Shown here one piece after another: positions 1 through 10,932 of a stretch of 64,000 nucleotides of DNA; position 1 is the stretch's first letter; each line of letters begins with the position of its first letter. Location: contig NC_091108.1 of NCBI RefSeq assembly GCF_024713975.1, positions 4,207,001 through 4,271,000 on the forward strand, in the 5' to 3' direction. This stretch comes from Paralichthys olivaceus (Eukaryota; Chordata; Actinopteri; Pleuronectiformes; Paralichthyidae). The position numbers were made by a program, and so were the translations under genes. Under the pieces are notes generated by a model. That model searched no databases. It was not told the origin of the DNA and saw only the letters and a list, made by a program, of their open reading frames with translations.

Positions 1-314
1 GGAGTTCTTGTCCAGCGTTGGTGGAAATAAGGTTGTAAGTCATTTCCCTCTTCTCAACTAACGTTTCAGTGGCTCGTCCACACAAATTACGTGACTTGCG
101 AGAGATTTCACCACACGGTGCACACACAAATTAAAAAAAATCACTAGTATGCTAATGCTGGCATTCTAGCGTTAGCACCAATGTGATGGGTTTGTTTAAA
201 GTCCATCCCCTCGCAGAAAAATATTTTCAGAGTTTGAGACAAACAATGGAAAAATAAAATAAAATCGTGTAAAGTGTAACACTAAAAAACATGTTTCCTG
301 TTTAGAAACCTTAC

Positions 315-338
315 CCTTTTTGACTTGTTCTTCGGCAT
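315..338 (-). CDS. Coiled-coil gene, first coding exon of a copy lying left of the window
   Basis: On the minus strand this reads MPKNKSKR followed by a GTAAGG donor, the same as the first exons at 7898-7921 and 13443-13466. Transcription would run leftwards, so exons 2 and 3 of this copy lie beyond the left edge. This shows the tandem array of coiled-coil genes continues outside the window. Confidence 0.65.
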
Positions 339-544
339 GTTTGCTAAATACAGGAATAGTGTAGGTTTACTGAAGTATATTCTGTCTTCTGACGGTCTCG
401 TGTATCAAAGATTTGTGGATCTGTGGTCTAGTTTTGGAGCTGTTGTCCTCACAAGGTCTTCTCCCGAGCTCTTATAGGCACTGAACCTGGCCTTGATGGC
501 TTTGAAGTCCAGATAAATGACATTTAACAATCAAGGTCAAATAT

Positions 545-638
545 GACATCATAGACACTGTCACATGGGACATTATAGACACTTTCACATGTGACATCAC
601 AGAAACTGTCACATGTGACATCACAGACACTTAAATGT
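545..638. repeat. 24-bp minisatellite, four units (unit 1)
   Basis: Four imperfect 24-bp units, each beginning gacat and ending cacatgt/g (the last is shortened). The motif contains the partly palindromic CACATGTG. It lies about 200 bp upstream of a coiled-coil gene start codon in minus orientation, so it may be in that promoter. Confidence 0.8.
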
Positions 639-1462
639 GATATTAAGCAAACAGTTTTCCATGATATAAGCCCTATGAGGCAAATTATGATAAGTGAATA
701 TGGAGTATATAAAAAATGTATTTATTGATTGATCGATCAGTTTTGAAACACAGTACCACAAACTGTGTGATTTCTATTGGAACAGTACAAAAAGCACAAA
801 TATACTTTTGTTACCCAACAGATGTTATAATCACTTCAAGTTGTTTGGTTCAACATTTCACCGTCAGCTGCCTCTAAAATCAGAACAATCCATTTCGCCA
901 CAGCAGAGGTTTGGTCTGTTTTCATATCAACAGAAGCCGCTCGTCACATCTTAGGACGATGAGCTGTGTGTGTAATTTTTGACTGTGTTCACAAACCAGA
1001 TTCACTCATTCACATTGAAGTATAAAAGAATACAAACATATAAACGAATGGCCCAACAGTCCTTTTAAATCCAATCAAATTTCACACGCTCATAGAAATC
1101 AGTTTCCTGATGTATGAAATATGCCTGTTATATAAAGAGTTATCAATTATGCCCTGGGAAATGGGTGAAAATGTAAAAAACTGAAAACATCCAATCTCAA
1201 CTTTTAAAAATTTTCACAGAAAATATGTTGAGTAGTTTTACGAATTCCTGCTGTGAGACAAGCAAACCAACAAACAAACGGACAGCGGTGAAAACAGAGG
1301 CCTCCGTGGGGTGGATAGTTTATGAACGTACCAACATTATGAATCAATTACAAACTTAACGTGTGAGCCAATCAACCAAAAATGTATCCGGTTTAGTTCT
1401 GATATGGAGTAGACGTGTGTTAGGGAGCCCCATCCCGAGAGGCGACTAGAGGGGCTGGAGAT

Positions 1463-1669
1463 CAATACGACGCATTGGTTTCCCAGTACAAGCAGCAACA
1501 AGCTAAGCTAGATGACCATGAGGCCCGCTCCCACAGGCAGAATATTCGTATTGTCGGGATTAAGGAGAAAACAGAAAATGGCCGGCCTCCAGAGTTTGTA
1601 TCTGAGCTGCTTCCTAAACTGCTTGGAGAGGAGCATTCAGGGGAGGGTAGGGAGGGATGGCCAGGGTGA
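1463..1669 (+). mobile_element. Tx1/L1-type LINE ORF1 fragment, unit 1
   Basis: The reading frame gives a coiled-coil stretch followed by RQNIRIVGIKEKTENG and FVSELLPKLLG. This resembles the RRQNIRIVG core typical of fish L1/Tx1 ORF1 RNA-binding proteins. The frame ends soon after LLGEEHS, so only a short internal piece of ORF1 is present, and no ORF2 or reverse transcriptase is seen. It lies just upstream of the PAK1IP1-like fragment, where that gene's earlier exons would be expected. Inert fragment. Confidence 0.65.
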
Positions 1670-1802
1670 GGAGGGTAAGGAGGATGGGGAGTTAGGATCT
1701 TGGGGTTTTGTAGGGAAAATCATTTGGAGCCGAATCTCTGAATTTATTTTTGTAAGATGTATTTTTATGTTTTATGTCTAACTCTCCTTTTTGTGACATC
1801 AG

Positions 1803-2737
1803 GGTGAAAGCAGTCGACAGTTTTATGATGGAGGATTACTGCGTGTTGGTGACGGCTTCCAATGACGGATTCATCAAAATGTGGAAGCTCCACCTTAAAG
1901 AGGCACGTCTGTATTGTCGTAAATGGTTTGGGAGGAGAATCCATTTACATTTGATTTTAATTACATTTTTTTAGACATTTACATTTGCGAATTTGAAGAC
2001 ATTTACATACATAATTATGTGACACAAAGAATATTAAAATGACAGTCATCCACTGAGCTGCTGATCATCCACTGACGAACTGCTGTTGTCCAACAGGAGC
2101 TGGAATCTCCCACCCTCCTAGGGGAAGTAAACACCACAGCCAGACTGACGTGCCTGGCTGTGTGGAAACCTTCATCAGTGCAGCAGATCGCTGAGGAACC
2201 AGCAGCTGAGGCGACAACATCTGAAGGTGATGACCAGCAAATACGGACGTTTATCTCACAGGATTATAGTATAATGAACGAGAAACTAGATACGAGCTCG
2301 GACAGGGAGGTGGTCGGGTTTGTTATTGTGTTGAAGGGGGAGAAAAGTAGAGAAGAGGAAAAATGAGAACATATTTATCTCAACCTTAATTCTCACCTGA
2401 GCATATCTCCACTCAGCATTTCATATTTACAGTCAATGCAGCTTGAAATGAAAGAATATTCACAGTTTACACAAGAAAACAAGCTACCAACAAGGATTTT
2501 CTAGAACAACATGCTTTTTTGTTTAACTCTCCTACACTAAGTGATTACAAAGCCTCTATAATTTCATGTCCTGGTTCTGTCCGTGTCTTGTTAACGCTCA
2601 TCACCACCTGCCTATGTCTGTCTACAGAACTCGCTCGAGAGCTTTCAAAAACAAAGAGAGTTCGAATTGTGACAGAAGAAGTCGTTCTAGAAGATGAGAG
2701 CAAACCCAAGAAGAAGAAAAAGGACAGTGGAAAATGA
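1803..2737 (+). pseudogene. pak1ip1: PAK1IP1-like 3' gene fragment, copy 1
   Basis: Three exons can be assembled. 1803-1902 encodes VKAVDSF...TASNDGFIKMWKLHLKE, the last WD40 blade. 2097-2226 encodes ELESPTLLGEVNTTARLTCL and an acidic linker. 2628-2737 encodes ELARELSKTKRVRIV and the lysine-rich end KPKKKKKDSGK. This matches the C-terminal part of PAK1IP1, a nucleolar WD-repeat protein that interacts with PAK1 and acts in ribosome assembly. The earlier WD40 exons are absent; a LINE ORF1 fragment stands upstream. The first intron needs a GC donor (AG|GCACGT at 1903) to keep frame. AATAAA lies at 2748-2753. As it stands it cannot encode a full protein; an intact gene may lie to the left. A short transcript from it cannot be excluded. 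Confidence 0.8.
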
Positions 2738-3349
2738 AATGAGCAGCAATAAAAAAATCTTTACATGCGCTGTTTTATATTTGAACTTCTTTTTTGTCAA
2801 ACATGCTTCTACCTGTAATGGACACTGGGAGGTGCTCAACACCATGTTTGTGAGATTCCAAGATCTGATTGTGTTCTTGCTGCAATCTGTGTCAGATCAT
2901 TTGTGAACAGACAAGATGGAACAAATCTGATGATGCAACATTGCAACAATGAAACGCAGCTTGCTCAGTTTATGAGCTGCTGCTTTGTAGCCTCTCGTCT
3001 ATTTGGTCCGGCACCATCTTGTTTTTTTAAATCAGAAGTGACCACATTAGTAGGAGCGAGGGGTGGAGCCTGACTGAGAGCTCGAGGACACTGCACGCCC
3101 TCCTCCACCTGCAACCTGCACCCATTGGACATTACTAGCTGTCAATCACATTATATATACAGTATATATCATATACACATCATATATTTGACTCTATATA
3201 GAACCATGACTTACAAAATGAACACCAGGGTGTATTGAGGAAGAAACAAGAGATGTTGATTAAATTTCAACTTTATTTTTTTTTAAGAGAGGTACATATT
3301 TTCTTTTACATTTCTTTTGCCTCTTCTCCTCCTTCTCTCTGTCTAGTTT

Positions 3350-3612
3350 CTATCTCTTCTCTTGCTTCTTCTTCTCTTTCAGCTCCTTCTTTTGCCTCTT
3401 CTCTGCCTCTTTCTTTGCTTTCTTTTGCTCCTTTACTTTCGTTGCCTTGTCCTTGTCGCTCATCAAGGCCAGTTCCTGAAAAGACAGAGACGAGTGTGTT
3501 TAGATGTTTTCTCTTTCAAAAGTCTGAATTAAAAACAAACTTAAAGTGCAACAAGTTCTTATTCAAATCAAACGGAGCTGATGTGACTTACCTGAAGCTT
3601 GATCTGTTTCAG
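3350..3612 (-). pseudogene. Orphan 3' end of the coiled-coil gene (nested duplicate)
   Basis: 3350-3475 is a complete copy of the last coiled-coil exon (ELALMSDKDK... to a stop). 3592-3612 is only the last 21 bases of exon 2, with its donor, joined to the LINE fragment. Without the body of exon 2 or a first exon this copy cannot make the protein. Confidence 0.8.
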
Positions 3613-3613
3613 A

Positions 3614-3714
3614 AAACAGAAAATGGCCGGCCTCCAGAGTTTGTATCTGAGCTGCTTCCTAAACTGCTTGGAGAGGAGCATTCAGGGGAGGGTAGGGAGG
3701 GATGGCCAGGGTGA
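3614..3714 (+). mobile_element. Tx1/L1-type LINE ORF1 fragment, truncated by the nested duplication
   Basis: Shorter version of the 1463-1669 fragment beginning at TENGRPPEF, because the nested duplication breakpoint falls inside the element. To its left is the 3' end of coiled-coil exon 2. Confidence 0.65.
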
Positions 3715-3847
3715 GGAGGGTAAGGAGGATGGGGAGTTAGGATCTTGGGGTTTTGTAGGGAAAATCATTTGGAGCCGAATCTCTGAATTTATTTTTGTAA
3801 GATGTATTTTTATGTTTTATGTCTAACTCTCCTTTTTGTGACATCAG

Positions 3848-4782
3848 GGTGAAAGCAGTCGACAGTTTTATGATGGAGGATTACTGCGTGTTGGTGACGG
3901 CTTCCAATGACGGATTCATCAAAATGTGGAAGCTCCACCTTAAAGAGGCACGTCTGTATTGTCGTAAATGGTTTGGGAGGAGAATCCATTTACATTTGAT
4001 TTTAATTACATTTTTTTAGACATTTACATTTGCGAATTTGAAGACATTTACATACATAATTATGTGACACAAAGAATATTAAAATGACAGTCATCCACTG
4101 AGCTGCTGATCATCCACTGACGAACTGCTGTTGTCCAACAGGAGCTGGAATCTCCCACCCTCCTAGGGGAAGTAAACACCACAGCCAGACTGACGTGCCT
4201 GGCTGTGTGGAAACCTTCATCAGTGCAGCAGATCGCTGAGGAACCAGCAGCTGAGGCGACAACATCTGAAGGTGATGACCAGCAAATACGGACGTTTATC
4301 TCACAGGATTATAGTATAATGAACGAGAAACTAGATACGAGCTCGGACAGGGAGGTGGTCGGGTTTGTTATTGTGTTGAAGGGGGAGAAAAGTAGAGAAG
4401 AGGAAAAATGAGAACATATTTATCTCAACCTTAATTCTCACCTGAGCATATCTCCACTCAGCATTTCATATTTACAGTCAATGCAGCTTGAAATGAAAGA
4501 ATATTCACAGTTTACACAAGAAAACAAGCTACCAACAAGGATTTTCTAGAACAACATGCTTTTTTGTTTAACTCTCCTACACTAAGTGATTACAAAGCCT
4601 CTATAATTTCATGTCCTGGTTCTGTCCGTGTCTTGTTAACGCTCATCACCACCTGCCTATGTCTGTCTACAGAACTCGCTCGAGAGCTTTCAAAAACAAA
4701 GAGAGTTCGAATTGTGACAGAAGAAGTCGTTCTAGAAGATGAGAGCAAACCCAAGAAGAAGAAAAAGGACAGTGGAAAATGA
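3848..4782 (+). pseudogene. pak1ip1: PAK1IP1-like 3' gene fragment, copy 2 (nested duplicate)
   Basis: Same three exons as copy 1 at +2045: 3848-3947, 4142-4271 and 4673-4782, with matching splice sites including the GC donor. It is preceded by a truncated LINE fragment and, further left, an orphan last exon of the coiled-coil gene. No WD40 exons are available upstream, so it is an incomplete copy. Confidence 0.8.
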
Positions 4783-5394
4783 AATGAGCAGCAATAAAAA
4801 AATCTTTACATGCGCTGTTTTATATTTGAACTTCTTTTTTGTCAAACATGCTTCTACCTGTAATGGACACTGGGAGGTGCTCAACACCATGTTTGTGAGA
4901 TTCCAAGATCTGATTGTGTTCTTGCTGCAATCTGTGTCAGATCATTTGTGAACAGACAAGATGGAACAAATCTGATGATGCAACATTGCAACAATGAAAC
5001 GCAGCTTGCTCAGTTTATGAGCTGCTGCTTTGTAGCCTCTCGTCTATTTGGTCCGGCACCATCTTGTTTTTTTAAATCAGAAGTGACCACATTAGTAGGA
5101 GCGAGGGGTGGAGCCTGACTGAGAGCTCGAGGACACTGCACGCCCTCCTCCACCTGCAACCTGCACCCATTGGACATTACTAGCTGTCAATCACATTATA
5201 TATACAGTATATATCATATACACATCATATATTTGACTCTATATAGAACCATGACTTACAAAATGAACACCAGGGTGTATTGAGGAAGAAACAAGAGATG
5301 TTGATTAAATTTCAACTTTATTTTTTTTTAAGAGAGGTACATATTTTCTTTTACATTTCTTTTGCCTCTTCTCCTCCTTCTCTCTGTCTAGTTT

Positions 5395-7442
5395 CTATCT
5401 CTTCTCTTGCTTCTTCTTCTCTTTCAGCTCCTTCTTTTGCCTCTTCTCTGCCTCTTTCTTTGCTTTCTTTTGCTCCTTTACTTTCGTTGCCTTGTCCTTG
5501 TCGCTCATCAAGGCCAGTTCCTGAAAAGACAGAGACGAGTGTGTTTAGATGTTTTCTCTTTCAAAAGTCTGAATTAAAAACAAACTTAAAGTGCAACAAG
5601 TTCTTATTCAAATCAAACGGAGCTGATGTGACTTACCTGAAGCTTGATCTGTTTCAGGATGAGCATCTTTATGTCGGCCTCGTACTTGGCCGCCCACATC
5701 TGCTCAGTATCACTGACCAGTCTCTCCAGCTCCTTGATTTTTATCAAGCCAGCCTCCTTCTCCACCTGCTCACAACTGAGATGGTCCTCCAGAGCGTGAA
5801 CTTTTGTCTCCCACTCAGTCTTGTTCTGGAGGACCCTGGTCTCGGTGGCTTGCTGCATGGCGATAAGTTCCCTGTTGCTGGCTTCCAGTGCTTTATTCTG
5901 ACTGGTGAGACTGGCGATCATCTGATCCGTATGGACAATTTTAGCCTCATGCTTGGTCACCCACGTCTCTTCTGTGACCTTGAGCAGTCTCTCCAGCTCC
6001 TTGATTTTCAAGAAGCCTGCCTCCTTCTCTGCCTGCTCACGGCTGAGCTCGTCCTTCTGAGCCTTGATTTGGATGAACCCATCCTTCTTCTCTGCCTTCT
6101 CACGGCTGAGCTCGTCCTTCAGAGCCTTGATTTTGATAATGCCAGCCTTTTTCTCTGCCTGCTCACGGCTGAGCTCGTCCTTCAGTGCCTGGATGTTAAT
6201 GAAGCCAGCCTTCTTCTCCGCCTGCTCACGGCTGAGCTCGTCCTTCAGAGCCTTGATTTTATTGGAGCCAGCCTTCTTCTCTGCTTGCTCACGGCTGAGC
6301 TCGTCCTTCAGAGCCTTGATTTTGAAGAACCCATCCTTCTTCTCCGCCTGCTCACGGCTGAGCTCGTCCTTTAGAGCCTTGATTTTGATGAACCCATCCT
6401 TCTTCTCCGCCTGCTCACGGCTGAGCTCGTCCTTCAGAGCCTGGATTTTCATTAACCCATCCTTCTTTTCCGCCTGCTCACGGCTGAGCTCGTCCTTTAG
6501 AGCCTTGATTTCTGAGCGCCAGTCAGGCTCGTTCTGGGGAACTTTTGTCCCCATAGCTTTAAGCTCGGTTGTGAGCTCATCAATTTGTTTGTCCAGTGCC
6601 TGTTTCTCATGCAGAGTCCTGTCGATGACCTGTTCCCTCTGTTTTATCGAGTACTCCAGCTCATTCACCTGGTTGCCCTTTTGCTTCAGGTCACGTCTGA
6701 TCTTGTGGATCTCTGCCTGCTGGCTTTGATTACGAGTACTCAAAGACCTGTACTCCTTCTCTTGGATCCTCAACTCCTTCTTGGCATCCTTTAGATCAAG
6801 CTCTAGTTCCTCTTTGAGTCTTTCAAAGTCTGCATTCTGCATGCTCTCCTTTTCTTTCCGCCATGTAGCTTCTTTGCAGGACATGGCCATCCTTAAACTG
6901 GCATTTTCATGAGCCAGATTCAAATTCTCAGAGTCCAACTTTTGTTTCGCTTCAAGGAGGTCCTCAAACAATTTCTCGGAGTCTGGAACCTGAAAGACAC
7001 AAACATATAACAGTTAAAAACATAGTCCCACACTCACTTTGAATTAAATGTTGATGAACCAGACCAAAACAAATCATTGATTTAACCACCAGTACATTTA
7101 AATACAGTTTCTTCAATTCTGTTAAATACAGTCTCTACATACTAGGGATGTCACGATATGAAATTTTGGTGCCGATTATTGTCAGAGGAAATATCACGGT
7201 TTCACGATTTACACGATTATTGATTAAATGAAAAACAAACAATACATAGCTAATAGTATAGCTAATTAACTACAATATTTATTATTATTATCAACTATAT
7301 CCAGTTAGTTTTTATAGTGTAACATTTGGCTATTTAAAAGTAATTTATGTAAGCTGTTTCATTTAGTTGCCTTATTGTGGAAGGTTGGTCGGTGAATTTG
7401 TGTATCCTGTCATCATAAGCAGTATATCTGTATGGGACGTTT

Positions 7443-7521
<79 letters not shown>

Positions 7522-7921
7522 ACGTGCTGGTCAGAAACCGAAAGTAAACAAGTTTTTCTCCTCTCGCTGTGAACTCCTCTGATGGAGTTCTTGTCCAGCG
7601 TTGGTGGAAATAAGGTTGTAAGTCATTTCCCTCTTCTCAACTAACGTTTCAGTGGCTCGTCCACACAAATTACGTGACTTGCGAGAGATTTCACCACACG
7701 GTGCACACACAAATTAAAAAAAATCACTAGTATGCTAATGCTGGCATTCTAGCGTTAGCACCAATGTGATGGGTTTGTTTAAAGTCCATCCCCTCGCAGA
7801 AAAATATTTTCAGAGTTTGAGACAAACAATGGAAAAATAAAATAAAATCGTGTAAAGTGTAACACTAAAAAACATGTTTCCTGTTTAGAAACCTTACCCT
7901 TTTTGACTTGTTCTTCGGCAT
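5395..7921 (-). CDS. Coiled-coil protein with 21-residue repeats, copy A
   Basis: Three exons on -: 7898-7921 (MPKNKSKR, GTAAGG donor), 5637-6989 (451 codons starting VPDSEKLFEDLLEAK, GTAAGT donor) and 5395-5520 (41 codons plus stop, ending KKQEKR). All junctions are phase 0; predicted length 500 residues. There is no signal peptide or membrane segment. The protein is highly charged heptad-like coiled coil throughout, with eight 21-residue repeats of the type ALKDELSREQAEKKDGF.KIK in the middle and a lysine-rich tail. A possible AATAAA lies about 75 bp past the stop. I do not recognise the family. A structural or scaffold role is only an inference. The first exon lies in the neighbouring duplication unit, so the gene spans a unit border. 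Confidence 0.7.
6000..6503 (-). repeat. In-frame 63-bp repeats, eight units (copy A)
   Basis: Eight tandem 21-codon units within exon 2, from ALKDELSREQAEKKDGLMKIQ-type to AQKDELSREQAEKEAGFLKIK-type. Each is three heptads of charged coiled coil. The unit length being a multiple of seven keeps the heptad register when units are gained or lost. Confidence 0.9.
7143..7240. repeat. Dispersed repeat fragment ('GGGATGTCACGAT' type)
   Basis: Begins CTAGGGATGTCACGATATGAAA and continues with cacggtttcacgatttacacgat. I recognise this as a common dispersed element of fish genomes. A copy with mutations (gatgtgatgatagg) sits at the matching place in unit 2 near 12744. Recognised from memory only. Confidence 0.4.
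7445..7519. repeat. (GT)n microsatellite in coiled-coil copy A intron 1
   Basis: About 75 bp of pure GT. The equivalent tract in unit 2 is only about 19 bp. Confidence 0.95.
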
Positions 7922-8127
7922 GTTTGCTAAATACAGGAATAGTGTAGGTTTACTGAAGTATATTCTGTCTTCTGACGGTCTCGTGTATCAAAGATTTGTG
8001 GATCTGTGGTCTAGTTTTGGAGCTGTTGTCCTCACAAGGTCTTCTCCCGAGCTCTTATAGGCACTGAACCTGGCCTTGATGGCTTTGAAGTCCAGATAAA
8101 TGACATTTAACAATCAAGGTCAAATAT

Positions 8128-8221
8128 GACATCATAGACACTGTCACATGGGACATTATAGACACTTTCACATGTGACATCACAGAAACTGTCACATGTG
8201 ACATCACAGACACTTAAATGT
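8128..8221. repeat. 24-bp minisatellite, four units (unit 2)
   Basis: Same repeat as at 545-638, shifted by 7583. It lies 207 bp upstream of the start codon of coiled-coil copy A (7921, minus strand). Confidence 0.8.
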
Positions 8222-9045
8222 GATATTAAGCAAACAGTTTTCCATGATATAAGCCCTATGAGGCAAATTATGATAAGTGAATATGGAGTATATAAAAAAT
8301 GTATTTATTGATTGATCGATCAGTTTTGAAACACAGTACCACAAACTGTGTGATTTCTATTGGAACAGTACAAAAAGCACAAATATACTTTTGTTACCCA
8401 ACAGATGTTATAATCACTTCAAGTTGTTTGGTTCAACATTTCACCGTCAGCTGCCTCTAAAATCAGAACAATCCATTTCGCCACAGCAGAGGTTTGGTCT
8501 GTTTTCATATCAACAGAAGCCGCTCGTCACATCTTAGGACGATGAGCTGTGTGTGTAATTTTTGACTGTGTTCACAAACCAGATTCACTCATTCACATTG
8601 AAGTATAAAAGAATACAAACATATAAACGAATGGCCCAACAGTCCTTTTAAATCCAATCAAATTTCACACGCTCATAGAAATCAGTTTCCTGATGTATGA
8701 AATATGCCTGTTATATAAAGAGTTATCAATTATGCCCTGGGAAATGGGTGAAAATGTAAAAAACTGAAAACATCCAATCTCAACTTTTAAAAATTTTCAC
8801 AGAAAATATGTTGAGTAGTTTTACGAATTCCTGCTGTGAGACAAGCAAACCAACAAACAAACGGACAGCGGTGAAAACAGAGGCCTCCGTGGGGTGGATA
8901 GTTTATGAACGTACCAACATTATGAATCAATTACAAACTTAACGTGTGAGCCAATCAACCAAAAATGTATCCGGTTTAGTTCTGATATGGAGTAGACGTG
9001 TGTTAGGGAGCCCCATCCCGAGAGGCGACTAGAGGGGCTGGAGAT

Positions 9046-9252
9046 CAATACGACGCATTGGTTTCCCAGTACAAGCAGCAACAAGCTAAGCTAGATGACC
9101 ATGAGGCCCGCTCCCACAGGCAGAATATTCGTATTGTCGGGATTAAGGAGAAAACAGAAAATGGCCGGCCTCCAGAGTTTGTATCTGAGCTGCTTCCTAA
9201 ACTGCTTGGAGAGGAGCATTCAGGGGAGGGTAGGGAGGGATGGCCAGGGTGA
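9046..9252 (+). mobile_element. Tx1/L1-type LINE ORF1 fragment, unit 2
   Basis: Copy of the 1463-1669 fragment at offset 7583, with the same ends and reading frame. The LINE fragment was therefore in place before units 1 and 2 were duplicated. Confidence 0.65.
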
Positions 9253-9385
9253 GGAGGGTAAGGAGGATGGGGAGTTAGGATCTTGGGGTTTTGTAGGGAA
9301 AATCATTTGGAGCCGAATCTCTGAATTTATTTTTGTAAGATGTATTTTTATGTTTTATGTCTAACTCTCCTTTTTGTGACATCAG

Positions 9386-10320
9386 GGTGAAAGCAGTCGA
9401 CAGTTTTATGATGGAGGATTACTGCGTGTTGGTGACGGCTTCCAATGACGGATTCATCAAAATGTGGAAGCTCCACCTTAAAGAGGCACGTCTGTATTGT
9501 CGTAAATGGTTTGGGAGGAGAATCCATTTACATTTGATTTTAATTACATTTTTTTAGACATTTACATTTGCGAATTTGAAGACATTTACATACATAATTA
9601 TGTGACACAAAGAATATTAAAATGACAGTCATCCACTGAGCTGCTGATCATCCACTGACGAACTGCTGTTGTCCAACAGGAGCTGGAATCTCCCACCCTC
9701 CTAGGGGAAGTAAACACCACAGCCAGACTGACGTGCCTGGCTGTGTGGAAACCTTCATCAGTGCAGCAGATCGCTGAGGAACCAGCAGCTGAGGCGACAA
9801 CATCTGAAGGTGATGACCAGCAAATACGGACGTTTATCTCACAGGATTATAGTATAATGAACGAGAAACTAGATACGAGCTCGGACAGGGAGGTGGTCGG
9901 GTTTGTTATTGTGTTGAAGGGGGAGAAAAGTAGAGAAGAGGAAAAATGAGAACATATTTATCTCAACCTTAATTCTCACCTGAGCATATCTCCACTCAGC
10001 ATTTCATATTTACAGTCAATGCAGCTTGAAATGAAAGAATATTCACAGTTTACACAAGAAAACAAGCTACCAACAAGGATTTTCTAGAACAACATGCTTT
10101 TTTGTTTAACTCTCCTACACTAAGTGATTACAAAGCCTCTATAATTTCATGTCCTGGTTCTGTCCGTGTCTTGTTAACGCTCATCACCACCTGCCTATGT
10201 CTGTCTACAGAACTCGCTCGAGAGCTTTCAAAAACAAAGAGAGTTCGAATTGTGACAGAAGAAGTCGTTCTAGAAGATGAGAGCAAACCCAAGAAGAAGA
10301 AAAAGGACAGTGGAAAATGA
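9386..10320 (+). pseudogene. pak1ip1: PAK1IP1-like 3' gene fragment, copy 3
   Basis: Same three exons at +7583 relative to copy 1: 9386-9485, 9680-9809 and 10211-10320. Frame and the lysine-rich C-terminus are intact, but the upstream WD40 exons are absent as in the other copies. The open frames probably reflect recent duplication rather than selection. Confidence 0.8.
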
Positions 10321-10932
10321 AATGAGCAGCAATAAAAAAATCTTTACATGCGCTGTTTTATATTTGAACTTCTTTTTTGTCAAACATGCTTCTACCTGTA
10401 ATGGACACTGGGAGGTGCTCAACACCATGTTTGTGAGATTCCAAGATCTGATTGTGTTCTTGCTGCAATCTGTGTCAGATCATTTGTGAACAGACAAGAT
10501 GGAACAAATCTGATGATGCAACATTGCAACAATGAAACGCAGCTTGCTCAGTTTATGAGCTGCTGCTTTGTAGCCTCTCGTCTATTTGGTCCGGCACCAT
10601 CTTGTTTTTTTAAATCAGAAGTGACCACATTAGTAGGAGCGAGGGGTGGAGCCTGACTGAGAGCTCGAGGACACTGCACGCCCTTCTCCCCCTGCAACCT
10701 GCACCCATTGGACATTACTAGCTGTCAATCACATTATATATACAGTATATATCATATACACATCATATATTTGACTCTATATAGAACCATGACTTACAAA
10801 ATGAACACCAGGGTGTATTGAGGAAGAAACAAGAGATGTTGATTAAATTTCAACTTTATTTTTTTTTAAGAGAGGTACATATTTTCTTTTACATTTCTTT
10901 TGCCTCTTCTCCTCCTTCTCTCTGTCTAGTTT

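Larger units (their letters stand above)
1568..5657. repeat. Nested 2045-bp tandem duplication inside unit 1
   Basis: Everything from about 1568 to 3612 is repeated at about 3613-5657 with a constant offset of 2045. The second copy starts inside the LINE ORF1 fragment, joined directly to the 3' end of coiled-coil exon 2 (junction near 3612). It duplicates a PAK1IP1-like 3' fragment and the last coiled-coil exon. Unit 2 lacks this duplication, so it arose after the two units separated or was lost from unit 2. Confidence 0.9.
1..7583. repeat. Segmental tandem duplication, unit 1
   Basis: The first bases of the window recur at 7584 and again at 13129, and features repeat at a constant offset of 7583 (for example PAK1IP1-like exons at 1803 and 9386). 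The window starts inside the array, so its true left limit is not visible. Unit 1 is longer than unit 2 because of a nested 2045-bp duplication and a longer GT microsatellite. Sequence agreement with unit 2 is near complete by eye, indicating a recent duplication, continuing gene conversion, or possibly an assembly effect. Confidence 0.9.

Noticed and set aside
5280-6374. 364-codon plus-strand frame opposite the coiled-coil exon (and similar frames at 6064-6729, 11166-11849, 11491-12138)
   Set aside because: Repetitive antisense translations of the 63-bp repeats; the minus strand has matching splice sites and a sensible coiled-coil protein.
7367-7582. Frame with a long alternating Cys-Val run
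   Set aside because: Product of the (GT)n microsatellite.
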